64,000 nt of DNA from Parastagonospora avenae f. sp. tritici 18332-5 (GCA_022559985.1 JAFJTR010000031.1:186001-250000); one strand, 5' to 3'. Counted from the stretch's first letter, positions 1 to 13,859 are shown. Notes: generated by a model not told the origin, from the sequence alone. Made by a program: numbers and translations.

Positions 1-272
1 ATTTGGCGAAGTTTGATGCCGTGAAGTAGCGACATAGCATTGGGGTTGTTAATGCATATTTCACGAGGGCAAAAAATGGAGTAATGTCTTTTCATGAAAA
101 TACGTGTGATCGTGTTGAGCTTCGAAAAAGATTGTCTTGTGATCTATAGAAGGAACACCAATTCGCTGAGATAGAGGCCTCAACAAAATGCAACAAAGAA
201 ACCCATATGTACATGTAAAGCTTATTAAGCGCTCTTATGTAAAACAAAACCTCTATGAACAAAGTGAATGTC

Positions 273-3200
273 TCATGCCTTCGCATCAACCTCCTCAACC
301 CAATTATCCAACACATGTTTCAATCTATCACTTCCCGTAGCCCTATATGCATCTTCAAAAGCCTCTTTGCTAATATCAAACGGCTTCGCCGTAACGTTAG
401 GCACATAGCGACCCATCAGCTTCTCAGGATCCATCCAGTCCTTGCGAATATTCTGCTCAAGCACTTCCCTGAACGCCGCGAGGTTGGGTCGCAAGAAGGA
501 CGAGTGGAAAGGTACGTCGATTCCAGCAAGAGGAATGGTAGCCTTGCCTCTGTCGAGAGAGATGGTAGTTGGATCTGCGTTCGCCAGGCTGACGACGTGG
601 CGGGTGATGAGCGAGTCGAGAGATGGTGGCGGCGTGGCGCTGACAGAAAGGTCGTTGCAAACCAGCGTGAGGGCCTGCAGATTTCGCAGTGTGCCTGCAC
701 AGACGTATTGCTTGTCTTGAACGTTGTAGTTCACGATTTCGAGTAGCGAACCGGACTCCTTCGAGATCGCTTGGACGGTAGCTTCGAGCCTGTCGACGTT
801 AAAGCCCTTTGTTACGCGCGAAGGATCCACGGCCATCATACCAAACTCGCTGCGCCCCTCTTCGTCACGCTCGACTGCAACTTGCATGCTCAAGCCGCGG
901 TAGAAGACGATGGAAAGAATCTGCTCGAGTGGCATGATGTCGGCGATGGCGCAGAGAGCGGCGTACTCGCCGAGCGAGTGACCAGCGTACTTGCTCTTGT
1001 CAGAGACAAGCCCACGAACTGCCATGTCTTGGAAGGCTGCCTTTTCCGTAACGGTCAGCGCCGGTTGGGCGAACTCAGTCGAGAAGAGAAGACCCTTGGG
1101 ATGACGATAAGTGTAGCTTGGAGTCGTGGAAGTGATGTCAAAGAAGCGCTTGGTCTCCTTGACACCTGTCTTGCTGACAGCCTCGTATGTCATGCGCATG
1201 TAGTTCCGACGTATAGCAGCGCCACGTTTACCACCGAAATGGACAGTCAGCGCCTTCGGGTTCTTGCGGACAACATCAGAGATGCGGAAACCTCGGCACA
1301 GTTAGTCTCTACACATCAGCATAATTGAGGCAATAAAAGACTCACCATATGTCTCGTCAAAGTGCTTATCAGCACGATCCCAAACCCCGCGAGCAGCAGG
1401 CGATGTCTCATAAAGATCCATGCCCATGCCCATCTCCTGACTACCCTGGCCAGTGAAGATGTATGCTGTCTCGATGGGCTCGATTTCACACTCTCCGACA
1501 AAGACCTTCTCTTGACTCGCTGCATTGCGCGCCTCGATCTTGATGATCTTATTCCCGCCAAGCATGGCTACATGATTAAGGTGCACTTCGATGCTGTCGC
1601 CACCTCGGATCATGCCTACGAAACTAGCCGAAAAGTTGCGCATGGATGACAGATCATTCTCAGCGCAACGCATCTCGGCAATGGAGCGGATGATCGCCGA
1701 GGTGTGCATGCCATGGGTGATGGGACCCGGCAGACCGGCGTACTTGGCAAAAGCAGGCGAGACATGGATGGGGTTATAGTCTAGACTAATCCTTGAGTAC
1801 TCGGCGTTGCTTGCAGGGGCGGAAAAGGTGAAGCCGTCTTTGGTATTATCGAGGCAGACTGGACGCTCAAGCCGTACACGCTTGCTGGCGATCTTACCAT
1901 GGCGCTCGAGGTATCCCAGCACTGGATTAGTCGTTGAGTTGGTTGTAGACGCAGAGAGCGAATCATAGTGGACAGTCGCAATCTCCTCCATGCCCTTTGC
2001 ATCGTCGGAAGTTGCAAAGACCTTACCGATTGTGCGGAGACGGGAGTGTACACCCTTGGCCTTGAATGTAGAATGTGTATCAAGCTCGAAGAGTAGCGTC
2101 TTCTCGGCTAACTCCTCGACCTCCACACAGTGGTTCCAGGTGATCCACTCTTTTGACAGAAGAAGATTGGCCAGGCTGGGTGACGAGAACTTGACCTCTC
2201 GGAGATCCTCCTTTTTGTTTGTAAAGCACTCAGAAAAGTCGGTGTAAGTGCCACGGTAGAAGAACTCGGAAACAACATCTACGACTGGCACATGGTTCCT
2301 GCTGATAGTCGCGCAAACCTCGACAGTCTTGCCAGTATCCGATATGGTAATAGAAGTGGTTCGTGCAAAGCTTTCAGTCTTCTCGCCTACCTTCAACGGC
2401 GAGGCCCCAGGGTGCACGCGGAACTTATTAGTCAAGTGCACCAGCTTGAGGAGGTCAGCATGAACCAGAAGAAGGGCCTTCATTATAGCTTTCCAGCCGA
2501 CGATGATGGCGAAATCCATGGGCACTAGTCCCTCTTTATCCGCGCGTCGCATGCCGCCACCGATAGTACCCATGAATTTATCCACCATGTCTGAAGTGAT
2601 CGTAAGTTCGCCGCCATTAGCCTTGTAAGACTGTCGACCGCTGGGTAGCACAGGGGTCTTGTACGTCTTACCAACCCAGAGCTTCTTGTAGAATTCAACA
2701 ATCCTGTCCGTACGTCCCTCAGTGTCTTCGTGCAGCAGTGCATGAGGCGTCTCAGGATGGTATGAGAAGCGGAATTCCAATGGTAGTGGCTCGCTTCCAG
2801 CGTTGAGGTAGCAGTACATGCGGAGGATGATCTTGTTGCCAGGCTCGGTCGCAATTGAGAGATCAGTCTGGACCGTACCGTCGCTGCTCATGGTGATAGA
2901 GACGTAGTTGTGACGAAGCTTGTCCGTGATCATGACGGAGAGGTTGTGCGCGGGTGCGAAAGCTTGCCGGATCGGGTTCGGAATCATACTCTGTCCACTC
3001 ATCACACTCTTGCTCTTGAAAAGAGCATAGCGCCAAGAAAGCTTCCTACCTGCAAGTAGGTCAAACCACTCGTCAGGCGATGGTAGCTCGCTGAGCTCGG
3101 CAGGAATCTTGTAGGTGGTCGCATTTGGCTCGAGTACAATGGACAAACCTTGCTGGCGGGCAGACTTGTGGGTCGCTTGATGACCGAAGAACTCGACAGT

Positions 3201-6200
3201 GGGTATAGCCTTGACATCACCGCCATATGTCTGCTGAAGGATGCAGTCAAGATGACTCCCGTTGATTCGGTCCAGGATCACCTTCACCGGTTCGTTTATG
3301 TTCTGCGGCGTAGCATATTTGACAGCAACAGGACCTTGCAGGATACAGGTTCGCTGCACATCTTCATCAACGACTGCATCTACAAACTCTGATTGCCAAA
3401 GTGAGTCTTTCTTGAACCATATCTCGAAGTTGGCGTCGAGAACAGGGATAAAAGGTACTGGCTTTTGTCCTGGACGGCGACAGATGGCAAGGAAGTAGTC
3501 CTGGTCTTCTTGATTGATAAGCTGAGTCTTACTGTCCTGATAAGCGTACCCGAGATGACGCAATGCCTCAAACGGCTCGTCGAAGTCAGCGTAGCTAGTG
3601 AAGATAGGCTGTGTCAACTCCGCATTCGAAAGAGGCAATCGCTCTTCGATACGGCGAACAAAATCTCCAAAAATGCGGACATAAGACGGATCGATCCACT
3701 GCGAACGCTTGTTGAGGTACAGAAGCCCGACCATGCGACGAGCGACGTCTTGGTAGGTCATATCTTTGAGATCAACAGCCTTTCCTAGGGCGAAGTCATG
3801 GCCGAACCAGACCTTCTGGTAGTCCTTGTTGAGGCGCTCGATGATATAGTTCTTCTGCTTCTGAAGTTCAGCTACCTGCTTGTTCCTCGGAAGGGAAAAA
3901 ATGTTCTTGTCCATCTCAGCCCAAAGCTTAGCGCCGCGAGTGGCGATCTTGTGGATAGGTTGGCCCATCTCGGACTTGACGGTGATGATATCAGCGCATT
4001 GTTGCCACATGCTGTCTTCAACTCCTTGGCATGCAGCAATTGCTTGCTTTGCTTGAAGCGAGGTGTGCGCCTCCTTGGCGACCATCATGCGCGAGCCGAA
4101 AAGGATACCATCGAAAGGCATAGGCGGCTGGTTGTACTTGGACGCCCATGAGCCGGTTAGATATGGATAGGTGTCATCAGCTCCACCAAATCCTGAACCG
4201 CCCACGAGTATAATGTTACGGCAGCGCCTGATGGCAGCATACGTTTGAAGTATGGGGGCATGGAAATCTTCGGTCGAATGATGACCGCCTCCTCGACCTC
4301 CAGTCCATTGCAACATGATGGGAAAGTCGGGATGTTCTTTCGCAACGCGGATGACGGATTGAATCGCCTCGATGTTTCCAGGCTTGAACGAGATATGCTT
4401 GATACCGAGATCGGTGATGTAGTTCGTGGCGACTTCGATAGATGGTACGCCGGCACCAAAGGTGATCCCATCGATCAAGGTACCTTGTTGTATCATTTTT
4501 TTGATCAATGGAATCTGCCACCCAATTTGTCGGGGCGCAGAGTAGATCAGATTGATTGTAATACCTTTTCCGGCAGGAATGAGCTGCTCAATTGTGTGGA
4601 TCGCCTTCACAAGGAGTTCCTCCTTGGAGTAGCCACCAGCAGCCAATTCGCAGTGGTATCCGGCGTTGATGACCGCAGCAACGAAACTGGGATGAACGGT
4701 GGTGGGCGTCATTCCAGCAACCATTAGAGGTGGTGTACCGAGAAGCTGGCTCATCTTAGTGCTGACTATCGTTCGCCCGGATGAATCAGTCAACAGGGAA
4801 GGCTCAAAATCGCGCAACCAGTCCGCTGATCTCTGGTGTGAATCAGTAGACGGGACATCGAAGAGATCTGGCTTGTAGCCCACGTGAGGCATGTTGCCTT
4901 GTAAAGGACCAGCAAGAATGACGCGAGTGCCAGTACCTTCCTTCGACCGATGCAGCAGCGTACCAACGCCACTTGTCTCGCCCGGGCCGAAGTCTATTAT
5001 GCATGATCGGGTAGGGAAAGTAGTAGCAGCAGGCCAATCCACCATCTCGGTTGTGATAGCAGATGTGAGGATCGGGAACAGCGCTTCCTCTTCTACTTCG
5101 CGCAGGTCACGACCAGTTTTGCTGTCGTAGACGCTGATCAAGAGATCGGAAGGCTTGATAATGATGTTATGACGCACCATATCATCCACAATAATCTCTC
5201 GAGTGTCGGCTACATATCGTTAGCTTGCGAATCAGCGACCCACGTCACCAATACTCACCGAGATAGAATGTATGGAACGGCGCACTGATAGGTAAGTAGC
5301 GAGTTTCCAAGATCTTCCCACTAAGTGGCTTGATCTTCTGCTGCGACTTCTTCACATCTTCCAGCCAGGATACGAAACTTTTGAGCGATTCTGGCGGACC
5401 ACCGCACACGATGTTGTCCGGTCCATTCACAAGTGCGACTGCAACATGCTGGTATCGAGGCAAATGATGGTTGAAAGCATTGACCTGCTTTTCTAGCTCT
5501 GCTCGTGGGAGATACTTGATGTTTATCATGGGCGTCGGCTCTTCCACGGACTCAGCATCCTCCTGAACCATCTTTTGCCATGAAGTCTTGTGGGGAAACT
5601 GCTGCTGAGAGCGGCATCCCGTGAAGAACAGGGCAACAAGGCAAGCTCGGAACGTGCCCTCAAAGTCGTCCCATGTCCTGCATGTAGCTAAACCTGCAGC
5701 AACAATGATGCCCTGGCTGTGGCCAGTTGAGCCCTGTAAGTTCTCGATGACATCGCCAGGTGTCAAGCCCCAGATCTTGCAAGCAATGTAGAAGCTGGCA
5801 AGCTGTCCAAGAGCGATCAATGGGAAGCTCACGGGTGCTGAAAGTAGATAGTCCGAGTCTGGTGTAGTCTCGGGCTTCTTCAGCCACTTGGCAAAGTCCA
5901 GGCCCAGTGGGTATTGATCGATCACCGTGTCCTCGGCTAGGAGTTGCTCAAAGATCATGCTGCCAAAATCGATAATATCGTCCAGCAAGCACCCATATGT
6001 CGCATATAGGCCTCGTAGCTCTGTGAAATAATCTTGGGTGTTGCCTTGGCCACCGAAAACCCTATGCTTGTCAGTGTTTGTCTTGAATGGAGTGTAAAAG
6101 ATACACACGTGTAAGTTGGCACTCGCTCGCTTGGGTGTGAAGCTGCGAAAATATGTGGTATCCTGCCGCTTAGTGGTCGCTGCATCAAATGCAAAGCCTC

Positions 6201-6590
6201 GTAGTAGCACTTGATGATGTCCTGTTTGCTGCTCAATTCGGCGTCTTCTTGCTCAGCAGCTCTGAGATGAATGTCTTTTCCCTGTAGATATTCGCTCGAC
6301 AGCTTTTCCACAATCTTCGAAAACAGCTCCGAGGACATGCTTGTCGCTCGATCCTGTCTGCCGGCGACGTGTCGTAGAAATTGCACGAGCAGATGCAGGC
6401 CCGAACACGGCTCTTGAACATTATGTTCTGTGTATGACGAGAGAAAATCGGTACGCTTGCGACATGCGAATAGCCGTAGATGCTCCTTCACGGGTAGTAC
6501 GAAACTCTTGCCGCCATGTGTGCACTCGACAGAGCACTCCTCCTCCTGCTCGACATTCAGTCGCGACGTCGCAAAGCTGAAAGTATCCAT
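273..6590 (-). CDS. Fatty acid synthase beta subunit, probably pathway-dedicated
   Basis: Four exons: 6590-6109, 6061-5259, 5209-1346 and 1291-273, giving 2055 residues, the usual size for a fungal FAS beta chain. The first three introns in gene order are 47, 49 and 54 bases with GT/AG ends. Domains in order: acyltransferase with the nucleophile motif GHSQG near residue 275; FMN enoyl reductase starting near MVAGMTPTT at about 590; dehydratase hot-dog core around LDYNPIHV near 1580; malonyl/palmitoyl transferase from TGQGSQEMG near 1680, with GHSLGEYAAL near 1820. Both catalytic serines are intact, so the chain looks functional. It would load starter and extender units and reduce and dehydrate the growing chain together with the alpha subunit just upstream on the same strand. 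The first 160 residues look unlike housekeeping Fas1 as I know it, which, with the peptide synthetase nearby, suggests a specialised FAS of the TOXC or HexB kind. That role is inference; the enzyme identity is secure. Confidence 0.93.
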
Positions 6591-7623
6591 GGCTGTGAAA
6601 GTGGTGAGAAATGGTGCTGGGTGGTGAGTATATGATGTGACGGGAGCGCGTGGAGCGATTGAATTACTAGGGTGGGTATCGAACGAACGGAACTCTACAA
6701 AGATACAAAAGATAGGCGCGATTGTGAGTGAGCGCAAGGCAAGGGATTATTGCCGATAGTCAAGATCTAGAGCTCGAGAGGGAAAGGTAAGGTGAAATAC
6801 AATTGTCCATGCTCAGGCCTCTCACAGCTATCGCGGGCGTCTTCCACGTTCCCGACGCCGTGCTACCCGTTCGTGTTGGTCGGCTGTCATCGCGCTTACT
6901 TCGGCCTCAATGAAGCAAGCAAACAGATGCGATACTTAATGAGGCACATTTTCGTTCCCCGGAGATGGCTTCTGGTGGTGATGCCAAGTGGTGAAAGGAC
7001 GCAGCCGTTGTGTGGCGGGAAAGGACGCTCTGCGCTAACCCGACGAAGCCCGACACTAACGGTGCACGTTCACGACTCTTACTCCGAGACACAGACCAGC
7101 TGCCGTCCATCACATTAATTTGATTAGTGTTAATATATGCATGGGCCATAGTGCGAGCCTCTGGCGCCATACAAATTCACAGGCGGCTTATTCACTAAGG
7201 CTTCAATCACCACCGACACGGCCCCCACCCCTCAACGAACCCCGACGTTTTGGTAGAGGCCTTCAAAGTTGAACACTGCAAATGCACACACACGGTTGTC
7301 GCTAGTACTGATTATATCGCCAATGGCGTTCCTCAAGTCATTCGTGCTGAAGAACGGCATTTTGGGACTGGTGGAAGTCGCCGCAATTGTTAGATTGAGG
7401 AGTTCAAGTGTAAACTATTAAGGGGAGCGAGCATGATGGAATATAGGGATTAGACAACGGATCTGAGCAGTGCATTGCTTTATAAACAAGCCTAAAACCT
7501 TCTATGTCTAGGAGTGAAAAAACCAAACGCCTAACGCAATGAGGCAATAATGCCTTGCAAAATACACTAAAGGAATATGAGTTGGTGTATGTACAAGAAA
7601 GCTCAACTATCTCAATCTCGATC
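6591..7623. other. Intergenic region between FAS beta start and FAS alpha end
   Basis: About 1 kb that must carry the FAS beta promoter and the FAS alpha 3' end. Short open frames here show no recognisable protein. I see no repeat or RNA gene. Confidence 0.6.
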
Positions 7624-10600
7624 TCACAGCTCCATATCCATCGGAAGCCTGGCTTCAGGGTTGGTCAGGAACTCTGTCTCCATCTCTTTACTGTAAGGCG
7701 GCTTATCCTTGGCTCTGAACATAGTGTTCGTCATCATCGACTTGTGGAAGTGATGGTATGCCTTTTCCTGCCTCTTGCGGACCTTGCCTTGATACGTCGC
7801 GTATGCCTCCTTGCCGGCAGCGGCGAACAGGTACTTGGGGTGAATGCCTATGGCTTGTGCACCCTTTTGGCCGAAGCCAAATGAGCTAACAATGAAGGCC
7901 TTGACTTCCTGCGAGGTGTGGATGGTCTCGCTAGGGAAAGCAATGTGGTCGAACTTTTCGAGCTCGATGTCGATATTGTCTGCATTGCGATTGCCTGGAA
8001 TTAAGCCAGAGTCCATGATTTGTAGAGCTCCGTTGAGCATCCATGCAGCTGCTGCTCCCTTAGGATGGCCAGTGAGGTGCTTCTGGAAGACAGCGAAGAC
8101 CGGGTTGCCCTTGGAACGACCCAGTTGGTTCATCTGCTCCTGAATGACACCGCACTCATTCAGCTCATTCTTGACAGTTGAAGTTCCATGACAAGATGCG
8201 ACTGAGACGTCATCAATAGTGAGACCCCATGTGGCAAGTGCACCGCGCATTGGTGAAATCTTCGAATCTCGCTTCCAGAATTCATTTCCGTAACTGTTGA
8301 GCACATCCGAACGTTGCTTCCTGGTCTCGGTGAGCACCGCGTCTAGGCGATGTTGACGATAAGCATCGATGTCGAAACTGACTGAGCCAGCTTTGTATCC
8401 CGCCAGCTCCTCGTCGAGATAGGCGATCTCAGATTGCTCGTTCTCCAAGATCTGATTCATGCGAAGCTCAATTTGGCGCTTGCGATAACTGATGTTCAGT
8501 AGCGGTGAATCGAAGCTGCCTTTGGATGCTCCGCTGAAACTGATTGTCCCTCGACCAGGCGCTGGAAGTGATCTGCCTGCTTTGTCACTCGCGGTGCGCG
8601 TCAAGGCTATGATGCCGTGAATAGGCAAACCCATCTCCAGAGCGAGCTTCGCACTCGTCAGAAGCTGAATACCGCAACCTTCAGACTCAACAAATCCGGC
8701 ACGAGTTGTAGTAGCAGGCCGAGACATCTCTGCGGCTGTTCGACCCCGGGCGAAGTCTTCGTCAGTGTTGATCGTTGCCTTCATATTGGCAAATTCGTAA
8801 GCTACATCTTTAGCGAGATAGTCGTAGCCTCCAACAAAGACAGCCTTGGCCTTGCCACTAGAGATGACCTCAACACCAACATCGAGGGATTCCAGTGCGG
8901 TGGCACATGCACCAACGGGGGTGATGTTAGGCCCACAAGATGAGAGCAATAGCATGTTGATCCATGCACTACCGGTGTTGATAAAGGATTCAGCCAGGAC
9001 GTCGTTTTGCACCGCCTTGTCCATAAACCTCTCCTTGTAGATACCCTGCAGGGATGCGGCACCACCAAATCCAGATCCAACACACACGCCAACCTGCGAG
9101 ACGTGGATGTATTTATAGAACTCGTACGGATCCGTAATACCAGCGGAGAGGAGAGTTTCAGCGGTGCAAGCCAATGCGTATAAGGTTGCCGGATCAACTT
9201 GGTTAACAATATCCTCGGCAATACCGTAAACGCGAGGATCCCAGCCGGTTGGAACTTGACCACCAACAGTACGGTCGAAGGCCAGAGACTTAGGCACCAA
9301 GAGGCGAGCTCCCTTGTGCAGCGTGACAATACAGGTGTCACCTCCAGTAGCAGGCTTGACGGTGACTTTGTTGCCGTTCTCACGAAGCAGATCGGCGGCG
9401 GTCTCTTTGGAGACCTCGAAGGGTGCGAAGTCATGCTGAAGATCGATCTCGTGAAGGACTTGTCTGACCGCTGGATCTGGGCCATCGAGCGCGCGAGCAT
9501 CTAGGATGCGAATTCCGCTATGTTTCAAGATATGCTCCTCGTACTTCTGCTTGATTTCGTCGTCGTTAATGGGTTTCTTCGTGCCCTTTTCAACCCAGCC
9601 ACTATAGGGTTGTCCTTCACCGGTCTGGTATTCGATGAGACCCATCATCCAGGCCATCTCGATGAAGCCTTCAAATGTGAGTTGGCCAAAAGACTCCATC
9701 TGCCAACGGGTGCGAGAGCTGCCATGAGGACCAACCTCACCAAAACCAGTGACAACCACGACCTTGTCAAGATCGATCATGCCTTCCAAAGAAGATAGAT
9801 GCTCGATTTCAGAACTGTAGTCGGCAAGTCGAGGGAATTCGAACTTAATGTTGGCACGCTTCTTGAATGGGGCGAGAGTTGTGGGCTTCGCATCGACGAG
9901 TGGCATTTCAAACTCAGCTTGCTGCTCTTTGACGAGAGCACGGCGGCTGGAACTGATATCAGACAGCTCCTTACGGATGTCAGCAATCTGCTCTTTGAGA
10001 TTTGGTACTGCGCTCATCCCGCCGCTCAAGTCAGCAAGGATGGGTTCTTCATGGGTGAATCCCAAGACAGGCGAGACCATCAAGCCCATGATGTTGATTG
10101 CCATCTCGTCCTGTGAAAATGTCTTCAATCCGAGCGCCTCAACACCTTCAGCGACCATGTTGTTGTCGTTCATGAGGCCAGTGCCGCGCGTCCAACCGAT
10201 GATTGCCCCACACACGGAGAGGTATTCGGACCAGTCTTCCGTGTGCCACTTGTTTAGAAGACCTTCTAGACCAAGCTTCGACTCGGAGTAGAGACCATCG
10301 CCACCAAAGACGCCATGATTGGGCGATAATGGTAAAATCACCTGAGCTGGTCGAGTAGTGATGTGGCGAGCTTCCTTTGCCTTCTTGACGGCGCCAAGTA
10401 AGCGAAGAGTGTTCGTAAGCATCATGCGGTGGGCCAACTCTGACTTGGGACCCAGCTCGATACCGTTAGCAGTCTCCGAGATGGCCGCGAATGGAATGAT
10501 GTGGTCCAGATCCCATTCGCCATCTGCAAGGCTGTAGATGTACTCTATCACTGCTTCGGTGTCTTGATGGCTACCCGCATTGTATGGAACAACCATGAGA

Positions 10601-12742
10601 CAAGATGTCTTGGAACCATACATGCGGAATAGCTGCTGGTAGAACTTGGTCGCTTTAGCATAGGAGCTCGTAGTAACAATGACTCTAGCACCCCCGGACA
10701 ATAGTCCCTTTACAATGTTCGCGCCAATTGAGCCCTTTCCGGCGCCGGTGACGAGGACTGACTTTCCCTGGAAGGCAAGACCTGAAGAGGTCGCTTGATC
10801 AAGGACATCAGCATATCGCATACTGAGATCTTCTGCGTCGTTCCAGAATCCGTCTGCTTTTTGCTGGATCTTGGGGTAGTATGTAGCGCGAGAAGGCACA
10901 GTCCCTGAGATTGACAGGGCGTCGGATTCAGGCGACCTGCACGACGGACTCATGGACAAATCAGGAGTCAGTGATGGGGTAGGAGGCATGAACCCAAGAC
11001 CTCTCTGGGTCGGTAGTGGCCCCTTGCCGTTCATGGAAATAATGCCATCCTCGAAATCCTTGCTCTTGGTGAGTACGCCTCTAGAAGCACGGGCAACCCT
11101 CTGCACACGCGCGATGGACGCCTCGGTAAATTTGATGGAGCCTTTGGCATCGATCGTCGTACGAGGAGCCGTGATCTGTTTGTCGGCCACGTATGTAGGC
11201 GCTTGTCTCAAGGCGGCGGTGCAGTCTTGGAGAAGATCCTCAAACCAAAGCTCGGTGGCGATAGAGCGTGCTGACTGCGTCTTCATATCTTGAATCATAT
11301 GGATTAGGACATTAGTCAAGCGCTTGCTAGATCGATTGAGAAGGTGATGGCGTCTTCGCGTTACGTCGTCCGATTCGAGACGCAAATACCCTTGACGGAT
11401 GCCATGGTAGATTTTGAAGACATCCTGCAGAGCCCAGTTCCAGAAAGAGTCGTACACTCGCGCCTTCCTCTTGTCGAAGTATGGTTTAATGCCATTAGCA
11501 TATTCATTTCCATGCTCCAGGTTCCATAGATCGAGCTCATTTTGCATATTCTGTATATCGCTCTTTAGCTGAGCAACTTCTTCAGCTGCAGCATTGCTGT
11601 CGTCCCCAAGATGGCGCGCATACGCTTCGTAAACTTCACGATGGAAGTTATCGGAGCGCTCATTCAGCGCATCTAAAGCCTTTGAGTCGACTGCCACAGC
11701 AACGGCTGCGGATCCAGGTGCGCCGACAATGGCCTTATTGAGCTCGAGACCGGCGGCAGTTACGTAGGAATTCACTATGCCTGACCAGAAGGTCTTCGCG
11801 TCTGCGTCGGATCCCAAGCGGGCTGCCGGCGCACTTTGCAGTGCCATGAGCAGGATCGAGTCTTGTCTGCCTGGGCCAAATCCGTAGTCGCTCTGCAGCA
11901 TCTCACGGACTTTAAAGCCTCCAGGCATCTTCGAGCCAGTGAATTTCTCCACTAGCGACTTGGTGCGCTTACCCAGTGAGCCTGAGAAACTTTTCTGTAG
12001 GATAGAAGCAAGCTCCCCCAGCGGCAATTCTTCTGCACCATCTGGCGCTGAGCCGAACTCAGCATCGAGATCTCCTGTAATCTCATTCTGGAGAGTGGAG
12101 CGCCCTCCAGCTGTGAATTGTTAGCCACAACGTCTAGTCGCGTCGATACGCGTCACTACTTACACAGAGCCTTGACGGACTGGTCGAACGCGATATCCTT
12201 TGCAGGCTTCTTTAACGCAACCGAAACGATGGTACGAATGATCTCACCCGTCTGAACAGGCGCGTCTTCAATGGGTCCGGCTGAGATGGGAGTGGGTGCA
12301 GGGCTGGCGGCTTGCTGTGGCGCGACTGTTGGGGCGGCCTCGCTTGGGGCGGGGCTCGACGCCGCTTCCTTCTTCGGCGATGCCTTCACCTCTTTCTCCT
12401 GACCAACGTAATACACTTCATCACGATTCTTCTTCAGACTCAAGAAGTCACGCGTCACCGAGTTCGCGGTATCGTATGGTCGATACACCAGGTCTCTTGT
12501 GCGCTTCATCATCGTCGTCAATGTCTCCGCTGGCCCGATTTCCACCGTCTTTCGCGTTCGGAACCCGGAGAGAAGCAGATCTTGTGTTTCCGTCCATCTC
12601 ACTGGCGAGCAAAATTGATGTCTATGAGGAGTCAGCCAGACACAGATACTACAGAGGGAGAATAGACATACGCTAGAAGCTCTATTAGGAGCGTATGGCA
12701 CAACTCCTGCCGCTTTGAGAAGCTTTCGTATGTGTCGCTCAT
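7624..12742 (-). CDS. Fatty acid synthase alpha subunit lacking the PPT domain
   Basis: Three exons: 12742-12672, 12621-12164 and 12110-7624, giving 1671 residues. The start MSDTYESFSKRQELCH joins across a 50-base intron to the conserved SPVRWTETQD segment. The acyl carrier protein follows an Ala/Pro-rich linker, with the phosphopantetheine serine in GGRSTLQNE at about residue 181. The ketoreductase motif VTGAGKGSIG lies near 632, the ketosynthase cysteine in GACATALES near 1245 and its His motif HLTGHPKGA near 1520. The chain stops soon after the ketosynthase, at MPLDMEL-like residues. Housekeeping fungal alpha chains run to about 1850-1900 residues and end in a phosphopantetheinyl transferase domain, which is absent here. 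The same lack is known for HexA-type FAS of aflatoxin clusters, so this chain probably depends on a separate transferase and serves a pathway. It is tandem with the beta subunit and divergent from the P450. Confidence 0.94.
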
Positions 12743-13859
12743 GTTTGCTGGATTTTGACGGATACTTTGAAGCAGCAGTGATGATATAGATGAGGTTGGG
12801 CGACTAGTGGTCGTTGACGTGGTGTAAAGAGCGACAAAGATCGGCAGAAGAGCACCCTGGGATTTTATTGTGGACTTTTGGAGTTCTCGAGGAAGTTATC
12901 TCTTGTCTCGCAATCCCGAGCTGATACGCTTGGACTCCACGGTGAGCGCGTTTGTAGTGAGGGTCTAGTCTCGTCGTCCCCAGGCTAGCCCCATTGGGTC
13001 ACTATGCTTCTCCCACCCCCGAGTTCCGCCGCCGCTGACTTCGACAGCTTGGCTCCGCCACGAATCGCCCACTGGATACGACCTGAAACTCGCTAAGACG
13101 TTATGGTATCACAAAGTCCGACCTCAGCATGGCGCACTCACCGGGCAAACCAGACTCGGGTTCCTGCGCCTCGCACGCGCGCCTTACAGCATTGCTCTAA
13201 GCTTTAGACGTGGATAGACCATACTACTGGCCCGGGTCATGCATCGTATCTGTCCACTACTCTACAAGAGCTAGCGTTGGACCCAGTTGCACCGTCACAT
13301 CATACGTAGATCACATTCGGTCCGTGCAGAGCGATATCACCTACAAACGGTCAGGCGATGTGAACCTCAAGAGCGTGGCTGTCAATATAACGTGAAGTTC
13401 TGAGGCTGCATGCATTCAGACTCTAACACATCTGGAATGTGGAATGCGGGATGCTGGGCTGTTGAGTCAAAGGGGCGATCTGTGCTGTGCAACACACACA
13501 GTAATTACAGCCTGCACTACGGACTTTGCACACTATGGAGCATAGTAACGGTGCTATCTCCGTACAGTAATGATAGTCACTCGGCTGAGCTGTTGGCTAT
13601 CGAACACGGATCGCACGGCTCAATTGTCCGTTCAACTTTGCACATCGTAGCTCAGTTTCAGACGACTGTGCAGCATTCGGCTAGTGAAGGACTCAGGAGG
13701 CGTATGGTCGGGCTATGTAGTTTCTCCCCGTGTATATGCTGTAGCCAGCAACCATATATCGTGGTGAATATCATAACAGGCATCCTTGGTAATCATCACG
13801 TTTACATTTTTATTCTCCTCATACACCTTGTGTGTTCTAGCTTGTACTGTCACCATCCA
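12743..13859. promoter_or_regulatory. Shared upstream region of FAS alpha and P450
   Basis: The FAS alpha gene reads left from 12742 and the P450 reads right from 13860, so this 1.1 kb must hold both promoters. An open frame runs through 13410-13859 into the P450 but has no protein-like character. I found no motif that I can name with confidence. Confidence 0.55.

Noticed and set aside
255..4727. Many plus-strand open frames opposite the FAS beta gene
   Set aside because: They are shadows of the minus-strand coding sequence, whose translation carries the catalytic motifs.
13410..13859. Open frame extending the P450 150 codons upstream
   Set aside because: The added residues have no P450 character, and the Met at 13860 gives the normal short N-terminus before the membrane anchor.
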